A DNA stretch of 7,381 nt from Oscillospiraceae bacterium (lineage in GTDB: Bacteria > Bacillota > Clostridia > Oscillospirales > Ruminococcaceae). Each line of letters starts with the position of its first letter. The first letter of the stretch is position 1. The translations under genes and the position numbers were made by a program. The DNA is taken from positions 1 through 7,381 of the forward strand of contig SVMQ01000105.1 in the NCBI GenBank assembly GCA_015067375.1. Reading direction: 5' to 3'. Below are positions 1 to 5,861 of the stretch, piece after piece. Below the pieces are notes generated by a model. The model was not told the origin of the DNA and made no database searches. It saw nothing but the letters and a program-made list of their open reading frames with translations.

Positions 1-429
1 GGGATTACACGTCTTGGCGAATGCGGAGGTCTGGTTGGAGCCGCCCATAGCAAACTCGTCCATACTGGTCTTGCCGAGAAGCACGCATCCCTCACTTTTC
101 AATCGTTCGATAATTGTTGCGTCATAAGGAGGCACGAAATCCTCCAGCATACGGCTGGAGCAGGTGGTGCGTATTCCCTTGGTACAGATGTTGTCCTTGA
201 CTGCTATCGGGATGCCTGTAAGTATAGACGCGCTGCCGCTGTCTATCAGCTTCTGAGCCTGCTCTGCCATCGTTTCGGCTTCGGCTTCAGTGACGGTGAT
301 GTAGGAGTGCAGCCTTTTATCTATCATATCTATTCTTTTGAAATACTCGCTGCAAAGCTCCTTGGCGCTTATCTGTTTGCTGTCAAGCGCGTGGCGGAGA
401 GTGCGTATATCGGCGCGTGTGATATCCAT
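1..429 (-). CDS. gatA: Glutamyl/aspartyl-tRNA amidotransferase subunit A, N-terminal part
   Basis: GatA is the amidase subunit of GatCAB. It releases ammonia from glutamine, which GatB uses to convert Glu-tRNA(Gln) or Asp-tRNA(Asn) to the correct aminoacyl-tRNA in the cytoplasm. Reading leftward from the ATG at 429-427 gives exactly 143 codons with no stop before the edge. The amidase-signature start is clear: GIPIAVKDNI at residues 72-81, where K78 matches the catalytic lysine of the Ser-cisSer-Lys triad, followed by GKTSMDEFAMGGSNQTSAF at 119-137. Both catalytic serines lie beyond the edge. The family is usually about 480-490 residues, so about 70% is missing. The start is fixed by a GGGAGGGG ribosome site (443-436 on the minus strand) a few bases upstream. 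The gap to gatC is only 17 bases, so the two genes are co-transcribed. gatB probably follows off the window, but this is not seen. Confidence 0.96.
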   Translation of the reverse strand, partial: MDITRADIRTLRHALDSKQISAKELCSEYFKRIDMIDKRLHSYITVTEAEAETMAEQAQKLIDSGSASILTGIPIAVKDNICTKGIRTTCSSRMLEDFVPPYDATIIERLKSEGCVLLGKTSMDEFAMGGSNQTSAFAKTCNP

Positions 430-446
430 GTTATTCCCCTCCCTTT

Positions 447-725
447 TTATTCGATTACCTTAGGTACGACAAAACACTTGTCGCTGCTTTTGGCGTTTGC
501 CAACAGCATTTCTGTCGGGAAAGAGGGCTGTGCGATATCCTTGCGAAGCTCTGAAAAGCTGACGTAATCGTTGTCCGCTGTGTCGTCGTATGTCAGGTCA
601 AATTCCTTTATGCCGTCCATAAGCTGAACGATGTATGTCATCTTTTGCGCTAATTTATCAAGCTCATGCTCTTCATAGTTAAGACGACTGAGGTCGCACA
701 GATGCTGTATCATAGTCCTATCCAT
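447..725 (-). CDS. gatC: Glutamyl/aspartyl-tRNA amidotransferase subunit C
   Basis: GatC is the small subunit that wraps around and stabilises GatA and its contact with GatB. At 92 residues it matches the family length of roughly 95. The family pattern is visible: an N-terminal helix with HLCDLSRLNYEEHELDKLAQ (residues 8-27), then a helix ending in VQLMDGIKEFD (33-43). The C-terminal half carries the usual 'LR.D...PSFPTEMLLANAK' type segment (around 60-79), which normally reads 'LR.D....S...E..L.NAP' in relatives. The gene is first in a leftward operon. Its ATG at 725-723 has an AAAGGA site about 9 bases upstream, and the second Met (residue 5) has no site of its own. A consensus sigma-A promoter lies about 50 bases upstream. 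No truncation or unusual residue was seen. Confidence 0.95.
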   Translation of the reverse strand: MDRTMIQHLCDLSRLNYEEHELDKLAQKMTYIVQLMDGIKEFDLTYDDTADNDYVSFSELRKDIAQPSFPTEMLLANAKSSDKCFVVPKVIE

Positions 726-781
726 ATCTGTTGTTCCTTTCGTAATGTTTTCAGTTTATAGTATGTCGTTTTTTCGGGTGT

Positions 782-810
782 ATTATAGCACTCGCAAAAA
801 ATGATGTCAA
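782..810 (-). promoter_or_regulatory. Sigma-A promoter of gatCA
   Basis: On the minus strand a perfect TTGACA (810-805) and a perfect TATAAT (787-782) are separated by 17 bases. The -10 is preceded by TGC, giving an extended -10 as well. Just upstream is an A/T-rich stretch (811-826, with eight A residues on the plus strand at 819-826) that resembles an UP element. Transcription should start near 775, leaving a short leader before gatC with room for the ribosome site but no large RNA structure. This is as close to consensus as a housekeeping promoter gets. The start site is inferred from spacing only. Confidence 0.85.
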
Positions 811-860
811 TCAGTTTTAAAAAAAAGATCGGTTTTTCTGTGAATTTTGTAAGCCTCATT

Positions 861-888
861 TGAAATATGCGAGTATTCGCCCTTTTCA
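861..888. repeat. Inverted repeat in the divergent region
   Basis: TGAAA (861-865) and GCGA (869-872) mirror TCGC (877-880) and TTTCA (884-888), with a 4-base centre (GTAT) and a symmetric 3-base mismatch on each side. It lies roughly midway between the two promoters, outside both predicted transcripts, so if it has a function it would be as a protein-binding palindrome in DNA. In DNA this AT-rich, repeats this short can also occur by chance. Confidence 0.35.
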
Positions 889-917
889 GAAAATATAATT
901 TCGTTATTTTACACTAA

Positions 918-946
918 TATAGCGAAAAACCGCGCTGTTATAGCGA
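918..946. repeat. TATAGCGA direct repeat upstream of the alaS promoter
   Basis: The octamer TATAGCGA occurs at 918-925 and again at 939-946. The repeats are 21 bases apart, or two turns of the helix, so both copies face the same side of the DNA. The second copy ends 7 bases before the alaS -35 box. This spacing and position suit binding of a regulator next to RNA polymerase, but no known operator is recognised. The repeats are exact but short. Confidence 0.45.
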
Positions 947-953
947 TTTTGTA

Positions 954-981
954 TTGACTTTTCCCGAAAATGTATTATAAT
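954..981 (+). promoter_or_regulatory. Sigma-A promoter of alaS
   Basis: TTGACT (954-959, one mismatch to consensus) and a perfect TATAAT (976-981) are separated by 16 bases. The predicted start is near 988, giving a leader of about 65 bases before the alaS ATG. The leader is AT-rich and contains the sequence ATGTAAAT twice (1011-1018 and 1021-1028), each copy including an AUG directly followed by UAA. The alaS ribosome site (GAGGAT, 1043-1048) comes after both. Confidence 0.8.
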
Positions 982-1053
982 AAATATGTATGCGTTATTA
1001 CGTCTATGAGATGTAAATAAATGTAAATCTATAATAAAAACGAGGATACAACT

Positions 1054-3684
1054 ATGAAATGGACAGGCTTAAATGACCTCCGCGAAAGCTATCTTAAATT
1101 CTTTGAGTCCAAGGGACATCTGCGCATGAACAGCTTCCCGCTCGTTCCTCAGGGCGATAACTCCATCCTGCTGATAAACGCAGGTATGACTCCCCTTAAA
1201 AAGTACTTCCAGGGCATCGAGGAGCCGCCCTGCCACAGAGTTACCACCTGTCAGAAGTGCATCCGCACTCCCGACATCGAGAACGTAGGTAAGACCGCGC
1301 GCCACGGCACATATTTCGAGATGCTGGGTAACTTCTCATTCGGTGACTACTTCAAGCACGAGGCTATTGCATGGGCATGGGAGTTCCTGACAAAGACTCT
1401 CGAGATCCCTGCTGACAGACTTTGGGTTACTATCTACGAGCAGGACGACGAGGCTGGCGATATCTGGGCTGACGAGGTAGGCGTACCGCGCGACCGTATC
1501 ATCAAGCTCGGCAAGAAGGACAACTTCTGGGAGCACGGCAGCGGACCCTGCGGTCCCTGCTCTGAGATCCACTTCGACCGCGGCGAGAAGTACGGACCGT
1601 TCGAGAATTTCGAGCAGGCTTCTGACTGCGACAGAATAATCGAGATCTGGAACAACGTATTCACACAGTTCGATAACGACGGCAAGGGCAACTACACACA
1701 GCTTGCTACCAAGAACATTGACACAGGTATGGGTCTTGAAAGACTTGCTTGTGTAATGCAGGATGTAGATAACCTGTTCGAGGTAGACACCGTTCAGAAT
1801 ATCATGAAGAAGATATGCTCTATCGTCGGCGTAGAGTACAAGGCTGACGCTAAGAAGGACATCTCCATCCGTGTTATCACAGACCATATCCGTTCCACAA
1901 CATTCATGGTAGGCGACGGTGTGCTTCCCTCCAACGAGGGTCGCGGTTACGTTCTGCGCAGACTGCTCAGACGTGCTGCACGTCACGGCAGAATGCTCGG
2001 CTACACCAACTCCTTCCTGCACGAGGTATGTGATACAGTTATCGACGAGAACCTCTCCGCTTATCCCGAGCTTGACGAGAAGCGCGCTTATATCAAGAAG
2101 GTCATCAAGACCGAGGAGGAGAGCTTCGCAAAGACCGTTGACAAGGGTACAGAGATCCTCAACGAGATGATCGACGCACTCATCGCAAAGGGCGAAAAGA
2201 CTCTTGCAGGCGCTGATGTATTCAAGCTGCACGATACCTATGGCTTCCCGCTCGACCTGACAAAGGAGATACTTGAGGAGAAGGGCCTGTCTGCTGACGA
2301 GGACGGCTTCAAGGCTCTCATGCAGGAGCAGAAGGACACCGCACGCGCAAACAAGAAGCTCGGCGGCGGCTGGGACAATGCAAAGAACAGCGAGCTTGAC
2401 AACTACAAGACAAATTTCGTAGGCTACACGAGCCTTACATCCGACACAAAGATCCTTGCACTGGTAAAGGACGGCGAGATAGCTGAACTTTGCGGCGCCG
2501 GCGACAAGGTGAGCGTTATCATCGAAAACACTCCCTTCTATGCTGAGATGGGTGGTCAGGTAGGCGACTGCGGTACTATCACAAACGGCAGCAGCGTTAT
2601 CAAGGTAGAGGATACACAGAAGCTGACAGGCGGCGCATACATCTGCAACGGTGAGGTGCTGGCAGGCGGATTCTCAGTTGGCGACAGCGTAACTGCTGCA
2701 GTTGATGCGGAAAAGCGTTCCGCTACCGAGCGCAACCACACCTGCGCACACATCCTGCAGAGCGCGCTGAGAGAGGTGCTGGGCGACCATGTTCACCAGA
2801 GCGGCTCTTACGTTGATCCCTACAGATGCAGATTTGACTTCAGCCACTTCAATGCTGTTACTCCTGAGGAGCTTGCAAAGATCGAGGCTTATGTAAACAA
2901 GGTAATTCTTGAGGGCGTTCCCGTAGTTACAGAGGAGCTTCCTATCGAAGAGGCTAAGAAGAAGGGCGCTATGGCTCTCTTCGGCGAGAAGTACGGCGAT
3001 GTTGTACGCGTTGTTACGGTTGGCGAGTATTCCACAGAATTCTGCGGCGGTACACATCTCAAGAACTCCGCGTGTGCAGGTCTGTTCAAGATAGTATCCG
3101 AAACATCCGTTGCAAGCGGCGTAAGACGTATCGAGGCTGTTACAGGCGCGAATGTTCTGGAGCTGCTCAACTCCTACAAGGATACAGTAATAAAGGCTGC
3201 TGAAACGCTTAAGATCGCCAACACCAACGAGCTTGTAAAGCGCTGCGAGAATGTAATGTCAGAGCTTCGCGAGAAGGACAAGAAGATCGAGGCTATGCAG
3301 CAGGCTGCTGCAAACGCTCAGATGGGCGACCTCGGTAAGGATTGCGCTGAGGTAAACGGCGTTAAGATCATCACCGCAGCACTTGACGGAACAGGCGCAG
3401 ATGGTCTGAGAAAGATCGGCGACAGCCTCAACGACAAGTTTGATTGCTTCGTTGCTATCCTTGTCGGCACGAATGAGGGCAAGAGCAATATGCTTTGCAA
3501 GTGCTCCAAGTCCGCTGTTGAAAAGGGCGCAAACGCAGGTCAGATCGTAAAGGAGATGGCTGCTCTCATGGGCGGCAAGGGCGGCGGTAAGCCCGACCAG
3601 GCTATGGCAGGTATCCCCGACACCTCCAAGCTGAACGAGGCATTCGGCGCTGCTGCTGATATCGCGGCTAAGTTCATCAAGTAA
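1054..3684 (+). CDS. alaS: Alanyl-tRNA synthetase
   Basis: AlaRS charges tRNA(Ala) with alanine and hydrolyses mischarged Ser- and Gly-tRNA(Ala) in the cytoplasm. At 876 residues it is full length for the bacterial family. The class II catalytic domain fills roughly residues 1-240: the N-terminal FFESKGH at 16-22, the motif 2 region (QKCIR at 67-71, FEMLGNFSFGDYF at 88-100), HGSGPCGPCSEIHFDRG (161-177) and the motif 3 core GMGLER (225-230). The tRNA-recognition part follows with GRGYVLRRLLRRAARHGR (296-313). The editing domain carries the zinc/catalytic set HTCAH (H562, H566) and CGGTH (C664, H668). A coiled-coil-like stretch (about 705-755) leads to the C-Ala/DHHA1-type domain ending in GGKGGGKPDQAMAG (840-853). 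Against the E. coli-type enzyme, the segment after QKCIR is about four residues shorter. The ATG has a GAGGAT site 5 bases upstream. Its codon use is strongly biased toward a few C-ending and GAG/AAG codons, consistent with high expression. Confidence 0.98.
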   Translation: MKWTGLNDLRESYLKFFESKGHLRMNSFPLVPQGDNSILLINAGMTPLKKYFQGIEEPPCHRVTTCQKCIRTPDIENVGKTARHGTYFEMLGNFSFGDYFKHEAIAWAWEFLTKTLEIPADRLWVTIYEQDDEAGDIWADEVGVPRDRIIKLGKKDNFWEHGSGPCGPCSEIHFDRGEKYGPFENFEQASDCDRIIEIWNNVFTQFDNDGKGNYTQLATKNIDTGMGLERLACVMQDVDNLFEVDTVQNIMKKICSIVGVEYKADAKKDISIRVITDHIRSTTFMVGDGVLPSNEGRGYVLRRLLRRAARHGRMLGYTNSFLHEVCDTVIDENLSAYPELDEKRAYIKKVIKTEEESFAKTVDKGTEILNEMIDALIAKGEKTLAGADVFKLHDTYGFPLDLTKEILEEKGLSADEDGFKALMQEQKDTARANKKLGGGWDNAKNSELDNYKTNFVGYTSLTSDTKILALVKDGEIAELCGAGDKVSVIIENTPFYAEMGGQVGDCGTITNGSSVIKVEDTQKLTGGAYICNGEVLAGGFSVGDSVTAAVDAEKRSATERNHTCAHILQSALREVLGDHVHQSGSYVDPYRCRFDFSHFNAVTPEELAKIEAYVNKVILEGVPVVTEELPIEEAKKKGAMALFGEKYGDVVRVVTVGEYSTEFCGGTHLKNSACAGLFKIVSETSVASGVRRIEAVTGANVLELLNSYKDTVIKAAETLKIANTNELVKRCENVMSELREKDKKIEAMQQAAANAQMGDLGKDCAEVNGVKIITAALDGTGADGLRKIGDSLNDKFDCFVAILVGTNEGKSNMLCKCSKSAVEKGANAGQIVKEMAALMGGKGGGKPDQAMAGIPDTSKLNEAFGAAADIAAKFIK

Positions 3685-3722
3685 CATCACTAACTTTTAC
3701 TAAGTCTTAACCGAAAATAGCG

Positions 3723-3728
3723 TATAAT
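3723..3728 (+). promoter_or_regulatory. Possible -10 box for the HIT gene
   Basis: A perfect TATAAT lies in the gap after alaS, with no good -35 at the usual distance (CTAAGT at 17 bases). TTTACT at 3696-3701 is closer to consensus but 21 bases away, which is too far. If used, transcription would begin near 3735, at the foot of the hairpin at 3736-3771. The alternative is read-through from alaS. Confidence 0.4.
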
Positions 3729-3735
3729 ATAAACG

Positions 3736-3771
3736 ATGCGGTCTTTGGATAGAAACGTTCAAAGACCGTAT
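3736..3771 (+). other. Strong hairpin between alaS and the HIT gene
   Basis: ATGCGGTCTTTG (3736-3747) pairs with CAAAGACCGTAT (3760-3771) over 12 base pairs with one G-U, around a 12-base loop. The stem is the best in the window. It is followed by TGTGTAACAGG and not by a run of T, so it is a poor match to an intrinsic terminator. The stem ends nine bases before the AGGAGG of the next gene, so it would not hide the ribosome site. It may be a weak alaS terminator or processing site, or a protective 5' stem-loop of the HIT mRNA if the TATAAT at 3723 is used. Confidence 0.6.
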
Positions 3772-3793
3772 TGTGTAACAGGAGGAACACAAA

Positions 3794-4135
3794 ATGGAAA
3801 ACTGCTTATTCTGTAAGATAATCGCTGGGGATATCCCTTCAACAAAGGTATACGAGGACGACAAGTGCCTTGCATTCCGCGACATCGCACCCATGGCGCC
3901 TACGCACATCCTTGTTATCCCCAAGGCGCACATCGGGGGTGTGGATGAGCTGACTGCTGACAACAGCGCTGTTGTTGCACATATCTTCTCTGTAATTCCG
4001 CAGATCGCAAAGGAGGAGGGTCTTGCAAACGGCTACCGCGTAGTTTCCAACGTAGGAGATGACGGCGGTCAGACCGTAAGACATCTGCACTTCCACATTC
4101 TTGGCGGTAAGAAGCTCAGCACAGAGATGGCCTAG
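3794..4135 (+). CDS. hinT: HIT-family (HinT-type) nucleotide-binding hydrolase
   Basis: Members of the Hint branch of the histidine triad family are small cytoplasmic dimers that hydrolyse nucleoside phosphoramidates and aminoacyl-adenylates. At 113 residues this fits the branch. The N-terminus CLFCKIIAGDIPS (4-16) has the C4-x-x-C7 pair that, in many bacterial members, binds zinc with downstream histidines (H46 is a candidate). THILVIPKAHI (37-47) is the typical central strand. The signature HLHFHIL places the triad at H97, H99 and H101, with H99 the expected nucleophile, preceded by N86 and GGQTV (91-95). The C-terminus is LGGKKLSTEMA, not the common LGG(R/K).L.WPPG ending. AGGAGG (3780-3785) sits 8 bases before the ATG. 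The gene ends with two tandem TAG codons. Next to alaS, a role in clearing aminoacyl-adenylates is attractive, but this is inference from family biochemistry and position. Confidence 0.93.
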   Translation: MENCLFCKIIAGDIPSTKVYEDDKCLAFRDIAPMAPTHILVIPKAHIGGVDELTADNSAVVAHIFSVIPQIAKEEGLANGYRVVSNVGDDGGQTVRHLHFHILGGKKLSTEMA

Positions 4136-4169
4136 TAGATTTTTGCACGCTTCGCATACAAAATACTAC
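4135..4169 (+). other. Imperfect hairpin after the HIT gene, weak terminator candidate
   Basis: GTAG and TTTTG (4135-4138, 4141-4145) pair with CAAAA and CTAC (4159-4163, 4166-4169), with a symmetric two-base mismatch and a 13-base loop. It is followed only by TTTA, and the stem is AT-rich. This makes a weak terminator at best, so transcription may continue into holA. Confidence 0.3.
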
Positions 4170-4172
4170 TTT

Positions 4173-4194
4173 ACGTTGACCTTACGGTGAACGT
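4173..4194 (+). other. Imperfect hairpin upstream of holA
   Basis: ACGTTGACC (4173-4181) pairs with GGTGAACGT (4186-4194) with one mismatch and a four-base loop (TTAC). No T-run follows, so it is not a normal terminator. It lies 27 bases before the holA ribosome site (AAGGAG, 4221-4226). It could be an RNA processing or regulatory stem, or a DNA palindrome. No promoter with good -35 and -10 boxes was found between 4136 and 4232. Confidence 0.4.
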
Positions 4195-4232
4195 CGGTTC
4201 TGACATATTAATGATACAGCAAGGAGCATCAA

Positions 4233-5276
4233 GTGGCTAAAATAGAAGAAGCGCGCCTTAAAGCTGACCTCAAGGCAGGGCAGCTTGCGCGCGTGTATTT
4301 CCTTTTCGGTGAGGAGCATTTCCTTACCAAGACCTACGAAAACAAGATAATCGAAACGGCTCTGGGAAAAGAGCCGTCCGATCTTAATTTCGTTCGCTGG
4401 AACGAAGCGCCGTCCTCAGAAACACTGTCGGATTTCGCGGACAGTATGCCGTTTTTTGCGGAGTACAAGGTCATCCTGCTGTCCGATCTTGACGCGGATA
4501 AGCTGGACACCAACGAAATTAACGCGTACCTCGGCATCATAGAAAACCTGCCTGATACAACGGTGCTCATCATTTCGCAGACCGGTATCGATATAGACCC
4601 CAAAAAGCCAAAGGCAAAGATGAAAAAGCTTATGGCTGCCGCAGAAAAATACGGTGTGCTTTGCGAGCTGAAATATATGAGCGCGTCGCAGCTTGCAGCT
4701 CTTGCTATAAAAAAAGCAACAAGACTTGGTTGCAACCTTTCCAATAACAACGCAGTTTTATTGGCAGAGCTTTGCGGAAAAGATATGCATTTATTGTCTA
4801 CCGAGGTGCAGAAGCTGTGCGATTATACCGTCAGTGGCGAGATAACCCGTGACGCCATCGAAGCGCTCGTGCCGAAAATGGTGGACACAAGCATATATAC
4901 TCTCGCATCCGAGCTGTTTGCAGGTCGTACTGCCAAAGCATTTCAGATACTGGATGACCTGTTTGTGCAGCGTATGGAGCCTGTCGTGATACTTGGTACA
5001 CTGTCGGGACACTTTGTTGACTGCTACCGCGCTAAGCTTGCGATGCTTGCCAAAAAAAGCGCAAACGACACCGCAGCGGCTTTCAATTATCCCAGAAATC
5101 GCACATTTGTTATTACCAAGGCTTTCAACTCGGTGAAGTACCTTTCGGTGGATTATCTTAAGCAGTGTGTGGAGATACTATATCGTACCAATATGCTGCT
5201 CAACTCCTCAAAGGCTGACCGCCGCACTCTGTTGGAGCAGGCGCTGACTGAAATTTCGGTGCTTAAACGGACATGA
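4233..5276 (+). CDS. holA: DNA polymerase III subunit delta
   Basis: HolA is the delta subunit of the clamp loader and opens the beta sliding clamp so that it can be loaded on DNA. The 347 residues fit the family (about 330-350). The family is divergent, but the hallmarks are present: VYFLFGEEHFL (21-31) at the first strand and helix of the AAA-like domain, the SMPFFAEYKVILL segment (71-83) resembling the 'S.PFF...R.V.V' stretch of relatives, and a second domain with CGKDMHLLSTEVQKLCDY (181-198), matching the usual 'G.D...L..EL.KL..Y'. The C-terminal collar helices follow (about 220-340). As expected for delta, there is no Walker A motif. The start is GTG at 4233, set by AAGGAG 6 bases upstream. 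Codon choice is more relaxed than in alaS, as expected for a low-abundance protein. The stop overlaps the next start. Confidence 0.92.
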   Translation: MAKIEEARLKADLKAGQLARVYFLFGEEHFLTKTYENKIIETALGKEPSDLNFVRWNEAPSSETLSDFADSMPFFAEYKVILLSDLDADKLDTNEINAYLGIIENLPDTTVLIISQTGIDIDPKKPKAKMKKLMAAAEKYGVLCELKYMSASQLAALAIKKATRLGCNLSNNNAVLLAELCGKDMHLLSTEVQKLCDYTVSGEITRDAIEALVPKMVDTSIYTLASELFAGRTAKAFQILDDLFVQRMEPVVILGTLSGHFVDCYRAKLAMLAKKSANDTAAAFNYPRNRTFVITKAFNSVKYLSVDYLKQCVEILYRTNMLLNSSKADRRTLLEQALTEISVLKRT

Positions 5277-5845
5277 TTAAGATAAAACAGGCTATAATAG
5301 TTGAAGGAAAGTACGACAAGATAAAGCTGTCCACGCTCGTTGACGCGGTGATAATTCCGACAAACGGCTTCGCGGTCTACAAGGACGAGGAGAAAAAAGC
5401 GCTCATCCGCTCACTTGCCGAAAAGACGGGCATAATAATCCTCACTGACAGCGACAGCGCGGGCTTCGATATCCGCACGCACATCCGAAATATCGTGAAA
5501 AAGGGCGAGATAATAAACGTCTATATTCCCGATATCTTTGGCAAGGAGCGCAGGAAATCCGAGCCGTCAAAGCAGGGTAAGCTGGGCGTTGAGGGTATGA
5601 GTCATGAGGTGCTGCTTGAGGCATTCCGCAAGGCAGGCGTGCTTGCGGATGCCGCCGAGCCAAAGGGCGAGCCTATCACCAAAGCAGATCTTATGGATTT
5701 AGGGCTAATCGGTGCGGAAAATTCCGCGCAGCAGCGACGTGAGCTGCAAAAAAGGTTAGGTCTGCCCGAGCTGCTTTCCGCAAATATGCTTATAGAAATA
5801 CTTAACGTCATGTACTCACGCGAGGAGTTTATGAAAATGACGTAG
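5273..5845 (+). CDS. rnmV: Ribonuclease M5 (Toprim domain 5S rRNA maturase)
   Basis: RNase M5 cuts the 5S rRNA precursor in Firmicutes, working with ribosomal protein L18. The 190 residues fit the family. The Toprim domain occupies about residues 5-90: IIVEGKYDK with E11, TNGFAVYK (30-37), and ILTDSDSAGFDIR with D59 and D61, the acidic metal-binding set. KLGVEGMSHEVLLEAF (103-118) is the family-typical GVEHA-like segment. The last 60 residues (ITKADLMDLGL onward) resemble the small C-terminal domain of clostridial RNase M5. The ATG overlaps the holA stop as ATGA, without a strong ribosome site, so translation is probably coupled to holA. In Bacillus the gene sits by rsmA/ksgA. Here it sits between holA and a membrane acyltransferase. 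A different Toprim nuclease is possible but less likely given the GVEGM segment. Confidence 0.9.
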   Translation: MIKIKQAIIVEGKYDKIKLSTLVDAVIIPTNGFAVYKDEEKKALIRSLAEKTGIIILTDSDSAGFDIRTHIRNIVKKGEIINVYIPDIFGKERRKSEPSKQGKLGVEGMSHEVLLEAFRKAGVLADAAEPKGEPITKADLMDLGLIGAENSAQQRRELQKRLGLPELLSANMLIEILNVMYSREEFMKMT

Positions 5846-5861
5846 AAAAAGGGGAAGAAGA

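Larger units (their letters stand above)
726..1053. promoter_or_regulatory. Divergent control region between gatC and alaS
   Basis: This 328-base AT-rich stretch separates the leftward gat operon from rightward alaS. It holds one promoter for each direction, listed separately. Between them are an A-tract at 819-826, an inverted repeat at 861-888 and a TATAGCGA direct repeat at 918-946. I see no convincing open reading frame. The transcribed leader of alaS is only about 65 bases and that of gatC about 50. Neither can hold a T-box riboswitch, which in Firmicutes often precedes aminoacyl-tRNA synthetase genes and spans roughly 200-300 bases. Confidence 0.85.

Noticed and set aside
307..567. An 86-codon plus-strand frame crossing gatA and gatC
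   Set aside because: It overlaps two well-supported genes on the other strand and has no ribosome site or recognisable domain.
785..811. Possible CIRCE (HrcA) operator over the gatC promoter
   Set aside because: TAGCACTC at 786-793 matches one half of the CIRCE inverted repeat, but the other half after nine bases matches at only about four of nine positions.
986..1016. Short leader peptides (7-8 codons) beginning at ATG 986 and ATG 990
   Set aside because: They start at or before the predicted transcript start and lack a ribosome site and an alanine-rich stretch, so attenuation by a leader peptide is not supported.
820..1053. T-box riboswitch upstream of alaS
   Set aside because: No T-box sequence (TGGNACCGCG-like) or antiterminator was found, and the promoter leaves only about 65 bases of leader.
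1336..2232. A 298-codon open frame on the minus strand inside alaS
   Set aside because: It lies entirely antisense to a strongly conserved synthetase. Its translation has no recognisable domain, and it arises because the codon bias of alaS leaves few stops in that frame.
3259..3690. A 143-codon minus-strand frame over the end of alaS
   Set aside because: It is antisense to the conserved C-terminal domain of AlaRS, with no motif or start signal to support it.
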